Source: Actinomycetota bacterium
Lineage (GTDB): Bacteria > Actinomycetota > Actinomycetes > S36-B12
DNA: 30,210 nucleotides
Assembly (NCBI GenBank): GCA_947499275.1
Contig: CANMNM010000002.1
Span: 1-30,210 of the forward strand
Direction of reading: 5' to 3'
Part shown: positions 13,903-23,090 of the stretch, piece by piece
Layout: every line of letters begins with the position of its first letter
Numbering within the stretch: position 1 is the stretch's first letter
Position numbers and translations under genes: made by a program
The notes under the pieces: generated by a model
What the model was told of the DNA's origin: nothing
Database searches by the model: none
Seen by the model: the letters and a program-made list of their open reading frames with translations, nothing else

Positions 13903-14406
13903 GTGACACAGTCCTGGGATCGGATTTACACGCCACACCGGTTGGAGTATTTGCGTGGGGGTAATAACCCTGATGCCTGCCCGTTTTGCGTTGCGCCAGA
14001 ACTTGACGGAACTGGTGAATTGGATCTGATTGCGCACCGAGGCGAAGTGGCCTATGTGGTTCTTAATCTGTACCCGTACAACGCAGGTCACCTGTTGATT
14101 TGCCCGTATCGGCATGTAGCCGATTACACGGAGTTGACCGATCTCGAGCGCGGTGAAATAGCAGTGCTCACCCAGGAAGCGATGGAGACTCTGCGTGCTA
14201 TTTCTGGTGCACAAGGTTTTAATCTAGGGATGAATCAAGGTTCAATCTCAGGCGCGGGGATTGCCGGGCACCTTCATCAACATGTTGTTCCACGTTGGGG
14301 AGGGGATGCAAACTTTATGCCGGTGATCGGTGAGACAAAAGTGCTTCCCCAGCTACTTACTCAAACACGTGATTTATTACTAGAGGGTTGGATTTCTCGG
14401 AACTAA
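13903..14406 (+). CDS. HIT-family nucleotide phosphorylase/hydrolase
   Basis: A 167-residue HIT protein. The catalytic histidine triad is AGHLHQHVVPRW (H123, H125, H127), and CPFC (C26, C29) is the likely first half of a zinc site. NLYPYNAGHLLICPYRHV is typical of the actinobacterial branch related to diadenosine tetraphosphate (Ap4A) phosphorylase, found next to thrS in many actinobacteria. Adenylylated substrates such as Ap4A are plausible by-products of ThrRS. GTG at 13903 is taken as start because it follows the thrS stop directly; the frame is open further upstream inside thrS. Its last 50 bases overlap the convergent EF-G-like gene. Confidence 0.85.
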   Translation: MTQSWDRIYTPHRLEYLRGGNNPDACPFCVAPELDGTGELDLIAHRGEVAYVVLNLYPYNAGHLLICPYRHVADYTELTDLERGEIAVLTQEAMETLRAISGAQGFNLGMNQGSISGAGIAGHLHQHVVPRWGGDANFMPVIGETKVLPQLLTQTRDLLLEGWISRN

Positions 14407-15430
14407 TTGTGCTGCCCGCTGGAATTTCTTGTTTGGTCTGGACCTTCACTATTTCTCCAGCACGTGACTTTGTTTGCTTGGCACCTTTTAGCGAGTAAAT
14501 CTGGGTAATCTCAATTTCCGTGTTGTTAGCAAAATAAGTGCCGTTTGAAAGTTCACCTTGCCAAATGCGTATGCGACCGTCTCCCAAGGCAGAGGCGAGA
14601 AGTTCGTCATTGTGCGCATGTATTGGCGTCCAAGGTTCGCGGTTCATTTGACAGGCGAAATGTGCGAGCTCACTGAGTCCTATTGAGTCAGCGATTGCAA
14701 ACACGGGAATTATCTCGCGGCGGGCCGTTGCATTGAGAAGTTGTTCGCGCAATTGATCAGAGGATTCAAAGCCGTGCTCAAGAATCGAATGAATCAAACT
14801 TTCATCGGTGCTGGTCACAACTACAGCATTGGCTAGTGCCTCAAGGTGAGATTCGATCAAGTCATAGTGTCCTTGTTCAAGTTCGTGTGAAATCGATCCA
14901 CCGTCTGGCCCTGGAATCCTGATCTCCAATTCCACAAGGTCAAGGATCCCGCCGACTACAGACTCATCCGATAATCCAGATTCCGAGAGGACGGGCAACG
15001 TGATGGCAACGGCGTGGTGGCGCTGATCCATTACCCGTGAAATAACCGCCAAAGTTTCATCAAAGTTTGCTCGTGGGGAATTAAGCCCCGTCACCGCAAC
15101 CATGAGTGGGTGGAGTTGGGAGAGTTCTTGGACACGCTGAATTGACTCCCCGTCAAGGCCTTGTGAGCTGTCAACAACCAGTAACGCGAAATCGGCGCCC
15201 CACGACAGGTAGGAGCCCAACTGGGGTGGGTCAAAAACATAGGGTTCCACTGCAATCGCGGTGAGGGTGGCGCTAGTCCCAAAAGTGATCGTCGAATCGG
15301 CTCCAAAGTTGTTGACCTGATCTATGGCTTTGATAGCTGTGAATTGTCGGTAGTCACTGATCTGTTGGGCAATTGCTTCGGCCAGGGCGGAATCGGTCGC
15401 TAGCACCGCGATTGATGCATTGATTGGCAC
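14357..15430 (-). CDS. Degenerate EF-G-like protein lacking GTPase motifs
   Basis: A 357-residue protein with the outline of the first two domains of an elongation factor G-like protein. The N-terminal part keeps the fold (DFALLVVDSSQGLDGESIQRV in place of the EF-G DxxxGVQ region), but there is no P-loop GxxxxGK[ST], and NKxD is replaced by TGLNSP. Residues about 180-260 match the EF-G LiEavAe...PVlcGSA region (DLIESHLEALANAVV, EIIPVFAIADSIG). Residues about 270-345 resemble domain II (GRIRIWQGELSNGTYF, SRAGEIVKVQ). It ends where domain III would begin. GTP binding seems lost. It starts with GTG, 23 bases from the divergent pgsA start. A regulatory or decaying paralogue are both possible. Confidence 0.6.
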   Translation of the reverse strand: MPINASIAVLATDSALAEAIAQQISDYRQFTAIKAIDQVNNFGADSTITFGTSATLTAIAVEPYVFDPPQLGSYLSWGADFALLVVDSSQGLDGESIQRVQELSQLHPLMVAVTGLNSPRANFDETLAVISRVMDQRHHAVAITLPVLSESGLSDESVVGGILDLVELEIRIPGPDGGSISHELEQGHYDLIESHLEALANAVVVTSTDESLIHSILEHGFESSDQLREQLLNATARREIIPVFAIADSIGLSELAHFACQMNREPWTPIHAHNDELLASALGDGRIRIWQGELSNGTYFANNTEIEITQIYSLKGAKQTKSRAGEIVKVQTKQEIPAGSTISSEKSNPLVINHVFE

Positions 15431-15453
15431 GGTCGGACGGTAGCATCAAGCCA

Positions 15454-16071
15454 ATGTTGAACAATCCCAAAGCACGCCGAGCGGTTAGTGGATTATTGGA
15501 TCCGCCCGCCAGACTGCTTTTGCGCCTGCACATCTCACCAGATGCAGTGACGCTCGTGGGAACCCTCGGAGCTGTTTTATGCGCGGTGGTGTTTATCGCG
15601 CGTGGAAGTTTCGTGGTCGGAGTCTTGGGAATTATGATCTTTGCGGTAGCTGACCTACTGGACGGAACCATGGCCCGGATGAAGGGCACGAGCGGTCCAT
15701 GGGGGAATTTTCTCGATGCGTCATTGGACCGAGTGGCTGACGGTGCCATCTTTGGATCCGTCGCATTTTGGGCTGCGAGTAGCGGTCAAATGTGGCTCAC
15801 CGCAGGAGCGTTGATTGCACTTGTCGCAGGCCAAGTGACCAGTTACACAAAGGCTCGGGCGGAGGCGGTAGGCGCTGATGCAAACGTGGGACTGGTTGAA
15901 AGAGCTGAGCGCCTCATGGCGATCTTGGCAGCGCTGTTCCTCGCTGGTGTTGGAGTGCCTTGGGTCTTGGGGATTGTTGTCTGGGCTCTGGCGGCCCTGG
16001 GGATACTCACCGTGATTCAGCGAGTTATGCACGTGCGAAAGCAACTCAAGCCGCGCGCTGAAAATCCGTAG
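15454..16071 (+). CDS. pgsA: Phosphatidylinositol phosphate synthase (CDP-alcohol phosphatidyltransferase)
   Basis: A 205-residue integral membrane enzyme with the CDP-alcohol phosphotransferase signature D67-L-L-D70-G-T-M-A-R75...G84...D88...D92. In actinobacteria the enzyme next to patA and pimA joins CDP-diacylglycerol and inositol phosphate to make phosphatidylinositol phosphate, the base of PIM glycolipids. Several transmembrane helices follow the motif. The ATG at 15454 matches the family N-terminus (MLNNPKARRAVSGLLDP); an in-frame TTG at 15424 would overlap the divergent gene. patA follows after 9 bases. Confidence 0.9.
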   Translation: MLNNPKARRAVSGLLDPPARLLLRLHISPDAVTLVGTLGAVLCAVVFIARGSFVVGVLGIMIFAVADLLDGTMARMKGTSGPWGNFLDASLDRVADGAIFGSVAFWAASSGQMWLTAGALIALVAGQVTSYTKARAEAVGADANVGLVERAERLMAILAALFLAGVGVPWVLGIVVWALAALGILTVIQRVMHVRKQLKPRAENP

Positions 16072-16080
16072 CGGTTCCTA

Positions 16081-16983
16081 ATGACAAGCAGAAAAGATGT
16101 CACTGATTCAGTAACAAATTGGGCTTACAGCGCAGGTTGGGCGGCGACAAAGCGGCTACCTGAGCGTGCGGCGCAGCAAATGTTTCGGACAGGGGCTGAC
16201 ATCCTGTGGAGGCAGGATGCTGGGGGTGTTGATCAACTGTCACTGAACCTAGCCCGCGTTTGTCCCGATCTTGATCCACGTGAATTGAAAGATCTCACCC
16301 GTGCGGGAATGCGAAGTTATATGCGCTATTGGTGTGAAGCATTTCGACTACCCACAATGTCGCCGGAGTACTTTTCAACCCAGTTCCAATTGCGCGGGGT
16401 CGAACTCCTTGATCAGGGTATGGAAGCAGGAAAAGGTGTTCTGATGATCCCCGGTCACATGGCCAACTGGGATCTGGCTGGAGCGTGGGGAGCTCAAAGA
16501 TATGGTCGTGTTACTACGGTTGCCGAACGCCTCAAACCCGAGAAACTTTTCGATCAATTTTTGCAATACCGAGAAACACTCGGCATGGAAGTTCTGCCCT
16601 TAGGTGATTCCGATGTCATGCGCAGCCTCGTGGAAAGATTGAAATCAGGTGGGCTAGTTGCACTTTTAGGCGACCGGGACATATCGGGTCGCGGAATTGC
16701 GGTTGACTTCTTTGGAGAGAAGGCCGGTTTTCCTGCTGGACCGGCAACTTTGGCGCTCCTCACAGGAGCCCCGCTATACCCCGTCACAATGCATTTTGAG
16801 GGCCCCATGTCGGTCGGGGTAGTACACGATCGAGTTGAAATACCGGAATCACTGCCCAAAGATGAACGCGTGGCCCACATGACCCAACAGATTGCACGAG
16901 CATTTGAGATTGGCATCGCCAAGCACCCAGAGGACTGGCACATGTTGCAGAAGGTGTGGCTTGCGGATCGGAAGCCGCGGTGA
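16081..16983 (+). CDS. patA: Phosphatidylinositol mannoside acyltransferase
   Basis: A 300-residue member of the bacterial lipid A/PIM acyltransferase family. The catalytic HxxxxD is GHMANWD (H126, D131), followed by LGDRDISGRGIAVDFFGE and PAGPATLALLTGAPLYPV, typical of LpxL/PatA. It would transfer an acyl chain to the mannose of phosphatidylinositol monomannoside on the inner face of the membrane. Placement between pgsA and pimA, and the 4-base GTGA overlap with pimA, strongly support the role. Confidence 0.92.
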   Translation: MTSRKDVTDSVTNWAYSAGWAATKRLPERAAQQMFRTGADILWRQDAGGVDQLSLNLARVCPDLDPRELKDLTRAGMRSYMRYWCEAFRLPTMSPEYFSTQFQLRGVELLDQGMEAGKGVLMIPGHMANWDLAGAWGAQRYGRVTTVAERLKPEKLFDQFLQYRETLGMEVLPLGDSDVMRSLVERLKSGGLVALLGDRDISGRGIAVDFFGEKAGFPAGPATLALLTGAPLYPVTMHFEGPMSVGVVHDRVEIPESLPKDERVAHMTQQIARAFEIGIAKHPEDWHMLQKVWLADRKPR

Positions 16984-18164
16984 GCATCAAACGTATTGGA
17001 ATCGTGTGTCCTTATTCATGGGATGTCCCCGGGGGAGTTCGAAGCCATGTTGCCGATCTGGCACTGACGCTTCAGAGCAGAGGCTATGAAGTAAGCGTCC
17101 TAGCGCCGGTTGAGGACCCCGACACGTTGCCCGATTACGTGTTCGACGGTGGACGCCCAATTGCGGTCTCGTACAACGGAGCCGTGGCCAGATTAAGTTT
17201 CGGTGTTCGGGCAACTAGGCGGGTTCGTCAGTGGATCCGTGAAGGAAATTTTGACATTGTGCATATTCACGAACCTGTCGCACCAAGTTCTTCACTTCTC
17301 ACATGCTGGGCAGCCAGGGGGCCATTGGTAGCTACTTGGCATTCATCGCATGAACGATCTCGCATGCTTTCCGCGGGTTATTACGTCGCCCAAACTGCAA
17401 TGGAGAAAATTCGCGGACGGATTGCGGTGAGTGAAGCGGCCCGGGAAACCCTGGTTCGCCATATTGGCGGGGATGCCGTGCTAATTCCTAATGGAGTTCG
17501 TGTGGCTGAATTTCGGGATCAAGAAAGTGTGTCGGTTGAAGGTACCCAAAAGATTTTGTTTCTGGGACGGATCGATGAACCGCGCAAAGGCCTTGAAGTA
17601 CTCCTACGCGCTATTCCACACGTTTTTTCAGCGTTCGATCGTTGCGAATTGATCGTTGCCGGACCCGGGGACCCAGCGGAGTTCAAGGATTTTGTCGACC
17701 CAAGTTGGGGTGATCGGGTGAAGTTTGTCGGCATCATCTCTGATGAAGAAAAACGGCGAACCTTGCACCAAGCGGATCTGTATGTCGCCCCGCACATTGG
17801 CGGTGAATCATTTGGAATTGTTCTGGCAGAGGCCATGGCGGCGGGAACGGCCGTGGTTGCATCTGATCTGCCGGCATTTGATCGAGTGTTGCAATCGGGG
17901 AAAGCTGGAAAAATTTTCCCGGTTGGTGACTCAGAAGCGCTGGGTTTGGCAATTATTGAGTTGCTGACCGACACAGAGCAGCGTGAGGCGCTAGTTGACG
18001 CAGGAAATATCCGCGTGATGGACTTTGATTGGGACCGCGTTGTGCAAGATGTCATAGCGGTCTATGAAGCTGTACACACCGAAGGTGAGAAAGTGGAAGA
18101 GGATTTGCGAGGGCAGGTTGTCGGTAGGTTTGCGGGCAGATCAATTCGGTTAAGCGAGGAGTAA
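16980..18164 (+). CDS. pimA: Phosphatidylinositol alpha-mannosyltransferase (GT4)
   Basis: A 394-residue GT4 glycosyltransferase that adds the first mannose from GDP-mannose to phosphatidylinositol. The N-terminal half has PYSWDVPGGVRSHVADLA (acceptor and lipid side) and DIVHIHEPVAPSS. The C-terminal half has IPNGV, LFLGRIDEPRKGLEVLL and the donor-binding E-x7-E element GGESFGIVLAEAMAAGTAVV. The start is GTG at 16980, overlapping the patA stop. The next gene begins 2 bases after the stop, so the PIM genes form one unit. Confidence 0.93.
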   Translation: MSIKRIGIVCPYSWDVPGGVRSHVADLALTLQSRGYEVSVLAPVEDPDTLPDYVFDGGRPIAVSYNGAVARLSFGVRATRRVRQWIREGNFDIVHIHEPVAPSSSLLTCWAARGPLVATWHSSHERSRMLSAGYYVAQTAMEKIRGRIAVSEAARETLVRHIGGDAVLIPNGVRVAEFRDQESVSVEGTQKILFLGRIDEPRKGLEVLLRAIPHVFSAFDRCELIVAGPGDPAEFKDFVDPSWGDRVKFVGIISDEEKRRTLHQADLYVAPHIGGESFGIVLAEAMAAGTAVVASDLPAFDRVLQSGKAGKIFPVGDSEALGLAIIELLTDTEQREALVDAGNIRVMDFDWDRVVQDVIAVYEAVHTEGEKVEEDLRGQVVGRFAGRSIRLSEE

Positions 18165-18166
18165 AC

Positions 18167-18715
18167 GTGGCTTTATGGATTTTCTTATCCGTGGTTTTCG
18201 TTTTGCTTGCAGCGTTTTTCATTCTGTACCTAGGGATGACGGCTGGGAGAATTGACCGCCTGCACCGTCGAATCGACATAGCGATGATTTCATTGGACTC
18301 CCACCTACTGCGTCGCTCCGGGGCCACATTGGAACTTGCATCAAGTGGCTTCATGGATCCTGCTTCATCGGTTTTGATTTCTGAAGCGGCTCACGCTGCA
18401 CGATTATCGACGGATCTGTCGTCAACCCAACGTGATCGAGCAGAGTCTGAACTAACTTCGGCGCTAAACGCCGTACTTGACACCGAGGAAATTGAGCTCA
18501 TCCAGAGTGAAATTGGAGGTCAAGAGATCCTTGAAGCGTGTTTGGCTGCCTCTCGAAGGGTTGAACTTTCTCGAAGATTTCTTAATGATGCAGTCCGGGC
18601 TTGCTCGCAATTGCGTCAGCAGCGCTCCGCCCGATGGTTTCACCTTGCGGGGCACACTCCGGTTCCTCAAACACGAGAGATTTATGACCATGTCGAGATA
18701 TCGGACCGCGGATAG
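18167..18715 (+). CDS. Membrane-anchored protein of unknown function (LemA-like?)
   Basis: A 182-residue protein with one N-terminal membrane helix (about residues 3-26) and a helical cytoplasmic or outer domain. The stretch RIDRLHRRIDIAMISLDSHL followed by LRRSGATLELA recalls LemA proteins and the N-terminal part of the membrane-linked protein encoded after pimA in mycobacteria, but I cannot assign a family with certainty. GAGGAG lies 5 bases before the GTG start. A gap of 106 bases separates it from pdxS, and it contains no recognisable gene. It may serve the PIM cluster, but that is inferred only from position. Confidence 0.7.
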   Translation: MALWIFLSVVFVLLAAFFILYLGMTAGRIDRLHRRIDIAMISLDSHLLRRSGATLELASSGFMDPASSVLISEAAHAARLSTDLSSTQRDRAESELTSALNAVLDTEEIELIQSEIGGQEILEACLAASRRVELSRRFLNDAVRACSQLRQQRSARWFHLAGHTPVPQTREIYDHVEISDRG

Positions 18716-18821
18716 ATTGCCGGTATGGGTGGAAATGCTGAGTAGGAAGTGTTCCCCTATCATTGGGCATCTCATGAGGTGAGTCGCCCCACGACGATCA
18801 ATTTGTTAAGGATGGCAAGTT

Positions 18822-19715
18822 ATGTCTAGTGAAATCAGCACCGGAACTAGCCGCGTTAAGCGCGGAATGGCCGAAATGCTCAAGGGTGGCGTGATCATGG
18901 ATGTGGTCAACGTTGATCAAGCAAAAATAGCTGAAGATGCAGGCGCCGTTGCCGTAATGGCACTTGAGCGTGTCCCCGCGGACATTCGCGCTGAAGGCGG
19001 CGTGAGCCGCATGTCAGATCCAGACATGATCGATGCCATCCGGGCAGCAGTGAGCATTCCTGTTATGGCCAAGGTTCGAATAGGTCATTTCGCTGAAGCC
19101 CAGATTTTGGAATCACTCGGGGTTGATTACATTGACGAGTCCGAAGTTTTATCACCCGCTGACTACGCAAATCATATTGATAAGTGGAAGTTCACCGTTC
19201 CTTTCGTGTGCGGCGCAACCAATTTGGGTGAAGCACTACGCCGACTGACCGAAGGCGCCGCAATGATCCGCTCTAAGGGCGAGGCCGGCACCGGTGATGT
19301 TTCCAACGCCGTCACCCATATGCGCAAAATTCGCTCCGAAGTTTTACGTCTGTCGTCAATGGCCCCTGACGAACTCTTTGTTGCAGCCAAGGAATTACAG
19401 GCCCCCTACGATCTAGTGGCTGAAGTGGCCCGCACGGGATCACTTCCAACGGTTCTCTTCACCGCAGGTGGAATAGCAACACCAGCCGACGCTGCACTCA
19501 TGATGCAGTTGGGAGCTGACGGCGTCTTTGTCGGAAGCGGAATTTTCAAATCGGGTAATCCGGCCGAGCGTGCGAATGCAGTAGTGCAGGCAACAATGCA
19601 TTACGACAATCCCGATGTCGTAGCTAAGGTGAGTCGCGGATTAGGCGAGGCAATGGTTGGTATCAACGTTGCAGATATTCCGGTTCACCACCGTCTTGAA
19701 GATCGTGGCTGGTAG
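18822..19715 (+). CDS. pdxS: Pyridoxal 5'-phosphate synthase, synthase subunit
   Basis: A 297-residue PdxS/SNZ protein. It builds PLP directly from ribose 5-phosphate, glyceraldehyde 3-phosphate and ammonia supplied by PdxT, as a dodecamer. MDVVNVDQAKIAEDAGAVAV, the catalytic lysine in PVMAKVRIGHFAEAQ, and the second lysine in MIRSKGEAGTGDV are all intact. Length is typical. pdxT starts 6 bases after the stop. Confidence 0.97.
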   Translation: MSSEISTGTSRVKRGMAEMLKGGVIMDVVNVDQAKIAEDAGAVAVMALERVPADIRAEGGVSRMSDPDMIDAIRAAVSIPVMAKVRIGHFAEAQILESLGVDYIDESEVLSPADYANHIDKWKFTVPFVCGATNLGEALRRLTEGAAMIRSKGEAGTGDVSNAVTHMRKIRSEVLRLSSMAPDELFVAAKELQAPYDLVAEVARTGSLPTVLFTAGGIATPADAALMMQLGADGVFVGSGIFKSGNPAERANAVVQATMHYDNPDVVAKVSRGLGEAMVGINVADIPVHHRLEDRGW

Positions 19716-19721
19716 GACTTA

Positions 19722-20333
19722 ATGCAGCCAGTTCCCACAATTGGGGTTCTGGCCATTCAAGGCGGAGTTCGCGAGCATCTACGGGCGCTTGAATTGGCCG
19801 GTGCAAATTCCATCTCGGTGAAAACGCGTGAGCAACTCAGTGGGGTTGACGGTCTTGTCATTCCTGGCGGAGAGTCCAGCACCATAGACAAGTTGGCGCG
19901 CACTTTCGGTTTAATGAAGCCCCTTAGGGAAGCGCGGGCGAACGGATTGCCGATGTTTGGTTCATGTGCCGGGATGATCATGCTTGCAGACCAAATTGTC
20001 GGGGGTATTGAGGGCCAAGAGTCAATCGGTGGCCTAGACATCTCCGTTGAGCGCAATGCATTTGGTTCGCAGACAGAGTCTTTTGAAACCGGGATTGTTG
20101 TCAAAGGTATTCACGAGCCAGATCGGGAATTTGAGGGTGTTTTTATTCGTGCCCCGTGGGTAATTGAGGCAGGTGAGTCCGCCGAGGTAATTGCGAGGAT
20201 AAGTGTGGGTCCACACGAGGGTAGGATCGTTGGGGTGCGAAATGACACGTTGATGGCAACCTCATTTCACCCGGAATTAACCGCGGACCCTCGGGTCCAT
20301 GAATTGTTCGTAGAAATGGTGATGAATTCATGA
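19722..20333 (+). CDS. pdxT: Pyridoxal 5'-phosphate synthase, glutaminase subunit
   Basis: A 203-residue class I glutaminase that channels ammonia to PdxS. It has the N-terminal GVLAIQGGVREHLRALE, the PGGESSTIDKL substrate loop, the nucleophilic cysteine in FGSCAGMIML, and the His-Glu pair in SFHPELT. The stop overlaps the yebC start (ATGA). Confidence 0.96.
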   Translation: MQPVPTIGVLAIQGGVREHLRALELAGANSISVKTREQLSGVDGLVIPGGESSTIDKLARTFGLMKPLREARANGLPMFGSCAGMIMLADQIVGGIEGQESIGGLDISVERNAFGSQTESFETGIVVKGIHEPDREFEGVFIRAPWVIEAGESAEVIARISVGPHEGRIVGVRNDTLMATSFHPELTADPRVHELFVEMVMNS

Positions 20334-21091
20334 GTGGTCATTCCAAATGGGCAACCACCAAACACAAGAAGGCGGTTATTGACGGCCGTCGGGCAAAGCT
20401 TTTTGCCAAACTGATTAAAAATATTGAGGTTGCAGCTCGGCAAGGAGGGGGAGACCTTGAAGGAAACCCCACGCTATTTGACGCTGTTCAAAAGGCTCGT
20501 AAGAGCTCCGTGCCGTTGGACAATATTGAACGCGCAGTTAAGAGGGGTTCCGGTGCTGAAACAGATGGTGCCGATTGGCAGACCATCATGTACGAGGGCT
20601 ACGGGCCTGGGGGTGTGGCAGTACTCGTCGAATGCCTTACCGATAATCGCAACCGAGCGGCCTCTGAAGTTCGGGTTGCAATGACACGCAATGGTGGCTC
20701 AATGGCCGATCCCGGAAGTGTCTCATATCTTTTCGGTCGCAAAGGGGTTGTGATTGTCAATAAAACCTCAGAAGGCCAGGAAGTTTCCGAAGATCAGATT
20801 CTTGATGCCGTCTTGGATGTCGGCGCTCAGGAAGTCAACGACCACGGTGAATCATTTGAGATCGTTTCTGAGGCAACCGATTTTGTCGCTGTACGCAAGG
20901 CTTTACAAGGCGCGGGAATCGACTATGAATCTGCTGAGGCCACGTTCGTGCCTAGCATGACCGTGCCCATGGACGAAGAGGGCGCAATGCAACTTTTTCG
21001 CATGTTGGAAGCCCTAGAGGACAGCGACGATGTCCAAAACGTGTACGCGAACTTTGACATATCTGATGAAATAATGGATGCGGTCGGTTAG
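20330..21091 (+). CDS. yebC: YebC/PmpR-family protein
   Basis: A 253-residue YebC-family protein with the hallmark N-terminus MSGHSKWATTKHKKAVID, the basic KLIKNIEVAARQGGGD and the central YEGYGPGGVAVLVECLTDN. Family members have been described as DNA-binding regulators and, more recently, as translation factors easing ribosome stalls; which applies here is unknown. In actinobacteria it commonly precedes ruvC, but here a WS/DGAT gene lies between, starting 2 bases after the stop. Confidence 0.95.
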   Translation: MSGHSKWATTKHKKAVIDGRRAKLFAKLIKNIEVAARQGGGDLEGNPTLFDAVQKARKSSVPLDNIERAVKRGSGAETDGADWQTIMYEGYGPGGVAVLVECLTDNRNRAASEVRVAMTRNGGSMADPGSVSYLFGRKGVVIVNKTSEGQEVSEDQILDAVLDVGAQEVNDHGESFEIVSEATDFVAVRKALQGAGIDYESAEATFVPSMTVPMDEEGAMQLFRMLEALEDSDDVQNVYANFDISDEIMDAVG

Positions 21092-21093
21092 AC

Positions 21094-22497
21094 ATGGCGT
21101 CGGACTCTGTCGGCAAGCAACTCCGAGGTTGGGACGCTGCAACCTTTCGAACGGCCAGCGGAGATCCAACAATGCGTTCCACGGTTGTTGCAATGGCAAT
21201 CTTGGATTCGGCGCCGGATTGGAAACGACTTCGGTCGCGACTCGAGCGACTGACATTATTCGTCCCTGAACTCCGGATGCGTCCGCTTTATGGATCCATC
21301 GGTTTCTCTGCTCCACGACTGAGCGTTGATCCTGATTTTGATTTAGATTTTCACGTGCGTCGCTATCGACTTCCCGAAGGTGGCGGCTGGAATGACTTGT
21401 TGTCTGACGCCCGCAGAATTAGTTTGGGGGACTTTGATCACAATCGACCGTTGTGGGAAGCAACGCTCATTGAAGGACTTCCCGAGGGTCACAGTGCGTT
21501 CTTACTCAAATTGCATCACTCAATTGCCGATGGCGCCGCAACGGTCATGATCGCGTTAACGCTCTTTGAATTCGCACCAGATACAAATCCTGATGAACCC
21601 GAGCCGCCGGCTGCCCCAGTAGGTGTTGATGTCAGTTGGCAGGATCTTCTTTTAGCAAATTCCTTGGACAACTTGGTGTGGGTCGCTGACGGCGCAAAAG
21701 GACTTTTCGGGACTGCGCTGCGCTTGGCAAAGACATCGCTAACGGATCCCGCCTTGGCGTATGAAAAGACTGTGGAAACGATCGGGTCCATTACCCGGGC
21801 GACGACGGTCTATGACGCGCCACTCTCACCAATATTGACCGCGCGGGGCACCACGTACACATTTGGCACCTTGGAAATGCCATTCGCCGAAATACGCAAT
21901 GCTGCAAAGTCACGCGATTTGAGTGTCAACGACGCCTTCATGGCTGCCGTGATGACCGGAATGCAGGTATATCACGCTCGGCATGGCAGTTCCGCGGAGT
22001 CACTGCGCGTCAACGTGCCGATCTCTTTACGGGGGGACGCCGGTGACCGCAGTGGCCAAGCTGCGAATGCTGTGGCAATCGCCCGATTCCCGATGCAGGT
22101 AGCCGGAAAATCAACCCTTGAATTGATGCAACAGGCCCATGAACTGGTGGACCAATGGAGGCGCGAGCCCGCGATGCGACTAGCAGATCCGCTCGCTGAA
22201 GTTAGTTGGTTTGTTCCAGTACCTATGTTGGCGTCGGTGGCCCGCGCCTCGGACATCACAACCAGCAACGTTCCTGGTCCGCCCATTCCAATTTATCTCG
22301 CAGGAACTCGCATGATTGCCGTTTACCCACTGGTGGCCACAATCGGTGCTGCGGTCAATGTCACCATGGTGACATACGATTCCAAGGCGTTCATCGGTGT
22401 CTCTACCGACGATCGTGCAATCGGTGATCATGCTGAATTAATGCATGATCTCCGCGCGGGCTTCCATGCGGTAACCCTTGCGGGCGATACTCTGTAA
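21094..22497 (+). CDS. WS/DGAT-type acyltransferase
   Basis: A 467-residue wax ester synthase/acyl-CoA:diacylglycerol acyltransferase family protein. The catalytic HHxxxDG is LHHSIADGAA (H141, H142, D146). The family motif SNVPGPP appears as TTSNVPGPPIPIYLAG, with a PLVATIGAAVNVTMVTYD segment near the C-terminus. Such enzymes make triacylglycerol or wax esters in actinobacteria. It starts 2 bases after yebC and is followed by ruvC after 77 bases, so it sits within a conserved housekeeping operon. Activity on lipids is inferred from the family. Confidence 0.88.
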   Translation: MASDSVGKQLRGWDAATFRTASGDPTMRSTVVAMAILDSAPDWKRLRSRLERLTLFVPELRMRPLYGSIGFSAPRLSVDPDFDLDFHVRRYRLPEGGGWNDLLSDARRISLGDFDHNRPLWEATLIEGLPEGHSAFLLKLHHSIADGAATVMIALTLFEFAPDTNPDEPEPPAAPVGVDVSWQDLLLANSLDNLVWVADGAKGLFGTALRLAKTSLTDPALAYEKTVETIGSITRATTVYDAPLSPILTARGTTYTFGTLEMPFAEIRNAAKSRDLSVNDAFMAAVMTGMQVYHARHGSSAESLRVNVPISLRGDAGDRSGQAANAVAIARFPMQVAGKSTLELMQQAHELVDQWRREPAMRLADPLAEVSWFVPVPMLASVARASDITTSNVPGPPIPIYLAGTRMIAVYPLVATIGAAVNVTMVTYDSKAFIGVSTDDRAIGDHAELMHDLRAGFHAVTLAGDTL

Positions 22498-22574
22498 TGG
22501 CACGATTTTAAGCCAGATTGGGTTTCACGGATTGGTTGCAGGGTGGCCCCGTTCAATGGAGTGAAAGAGGATTT

Positions 22575-23090
22575 ATGCGTGTTCTGGGGATTGATCCAGG
22601 GCTCACCCGTTGCGGTGTTGCGGTGATTGATGGCACCCCCGGTCGGCCGGTATTGGCGCATTTTGTGGGAGTGATCACCACACCCGCAGAGAGCGATCTC
22701 TGTGATCGGTTGGCTACTTTGCACGCAGAGTTGTCGCTGATCATCGACAAATATTCACCGGAAGTCATTGCCATTGAACGTGTTTTCAGCCAACAAAATG
22801 TTCGGTCCGCAATGTCAACAGCGCAGGCCGCCGGTATTGGATTACTCCTGGCGGGCCAGCGCGGAATTCGAGTCGGGATGCACACCCCGACTGAAGTGAA
22901 GGCCGCTGTCACGGGCAATGGTAGAGCCGATAAAAATCAAGTAACGCTCATGGTTACGAAAATCGCGCGACTGAAAGTGGAGCCAAAACCAGCGGACGCA
23001 GCCGATGCACTTGCAATTGCGATAACTGCCGCGTGGCGTGGAAGTGCCGAAGCGAAATATGAAGCTGCTCGAAAGGCCTTTGCAAAGTGA
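22575..23090 (+). CDS. ruvC: Holliday junction resolvase RuvC
   Basis: A 171-residue endonuclease that cuts Holliday junctions moved by RuvAB. The acidic catalytic residues are D7 (GIDPG), E68 (AIERVF) and D141/D144 (ADAADALAIAI). The ATG at 22575 follows AAAGAGG with short spacing and matches the family start MRVLGIDPG. It overlaps ruvA by 4 bases (GTGA). Confidence 0.96.
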   Translation: MRVLGIDPGLTRCGVAVIDGTPGRPVLAHFVGVITTPAESDLCDRLATLHAELSLIIDKYSPEVIAIERVFSQQNVRSAMSTAQAAGIGLLLAGQRGIRVGMHTPTEVKAAVTGNGRADKNQVTLMVTKIARLKVEPKPADAADALAIAITAAWRGSAEAKYEAARKAFAK

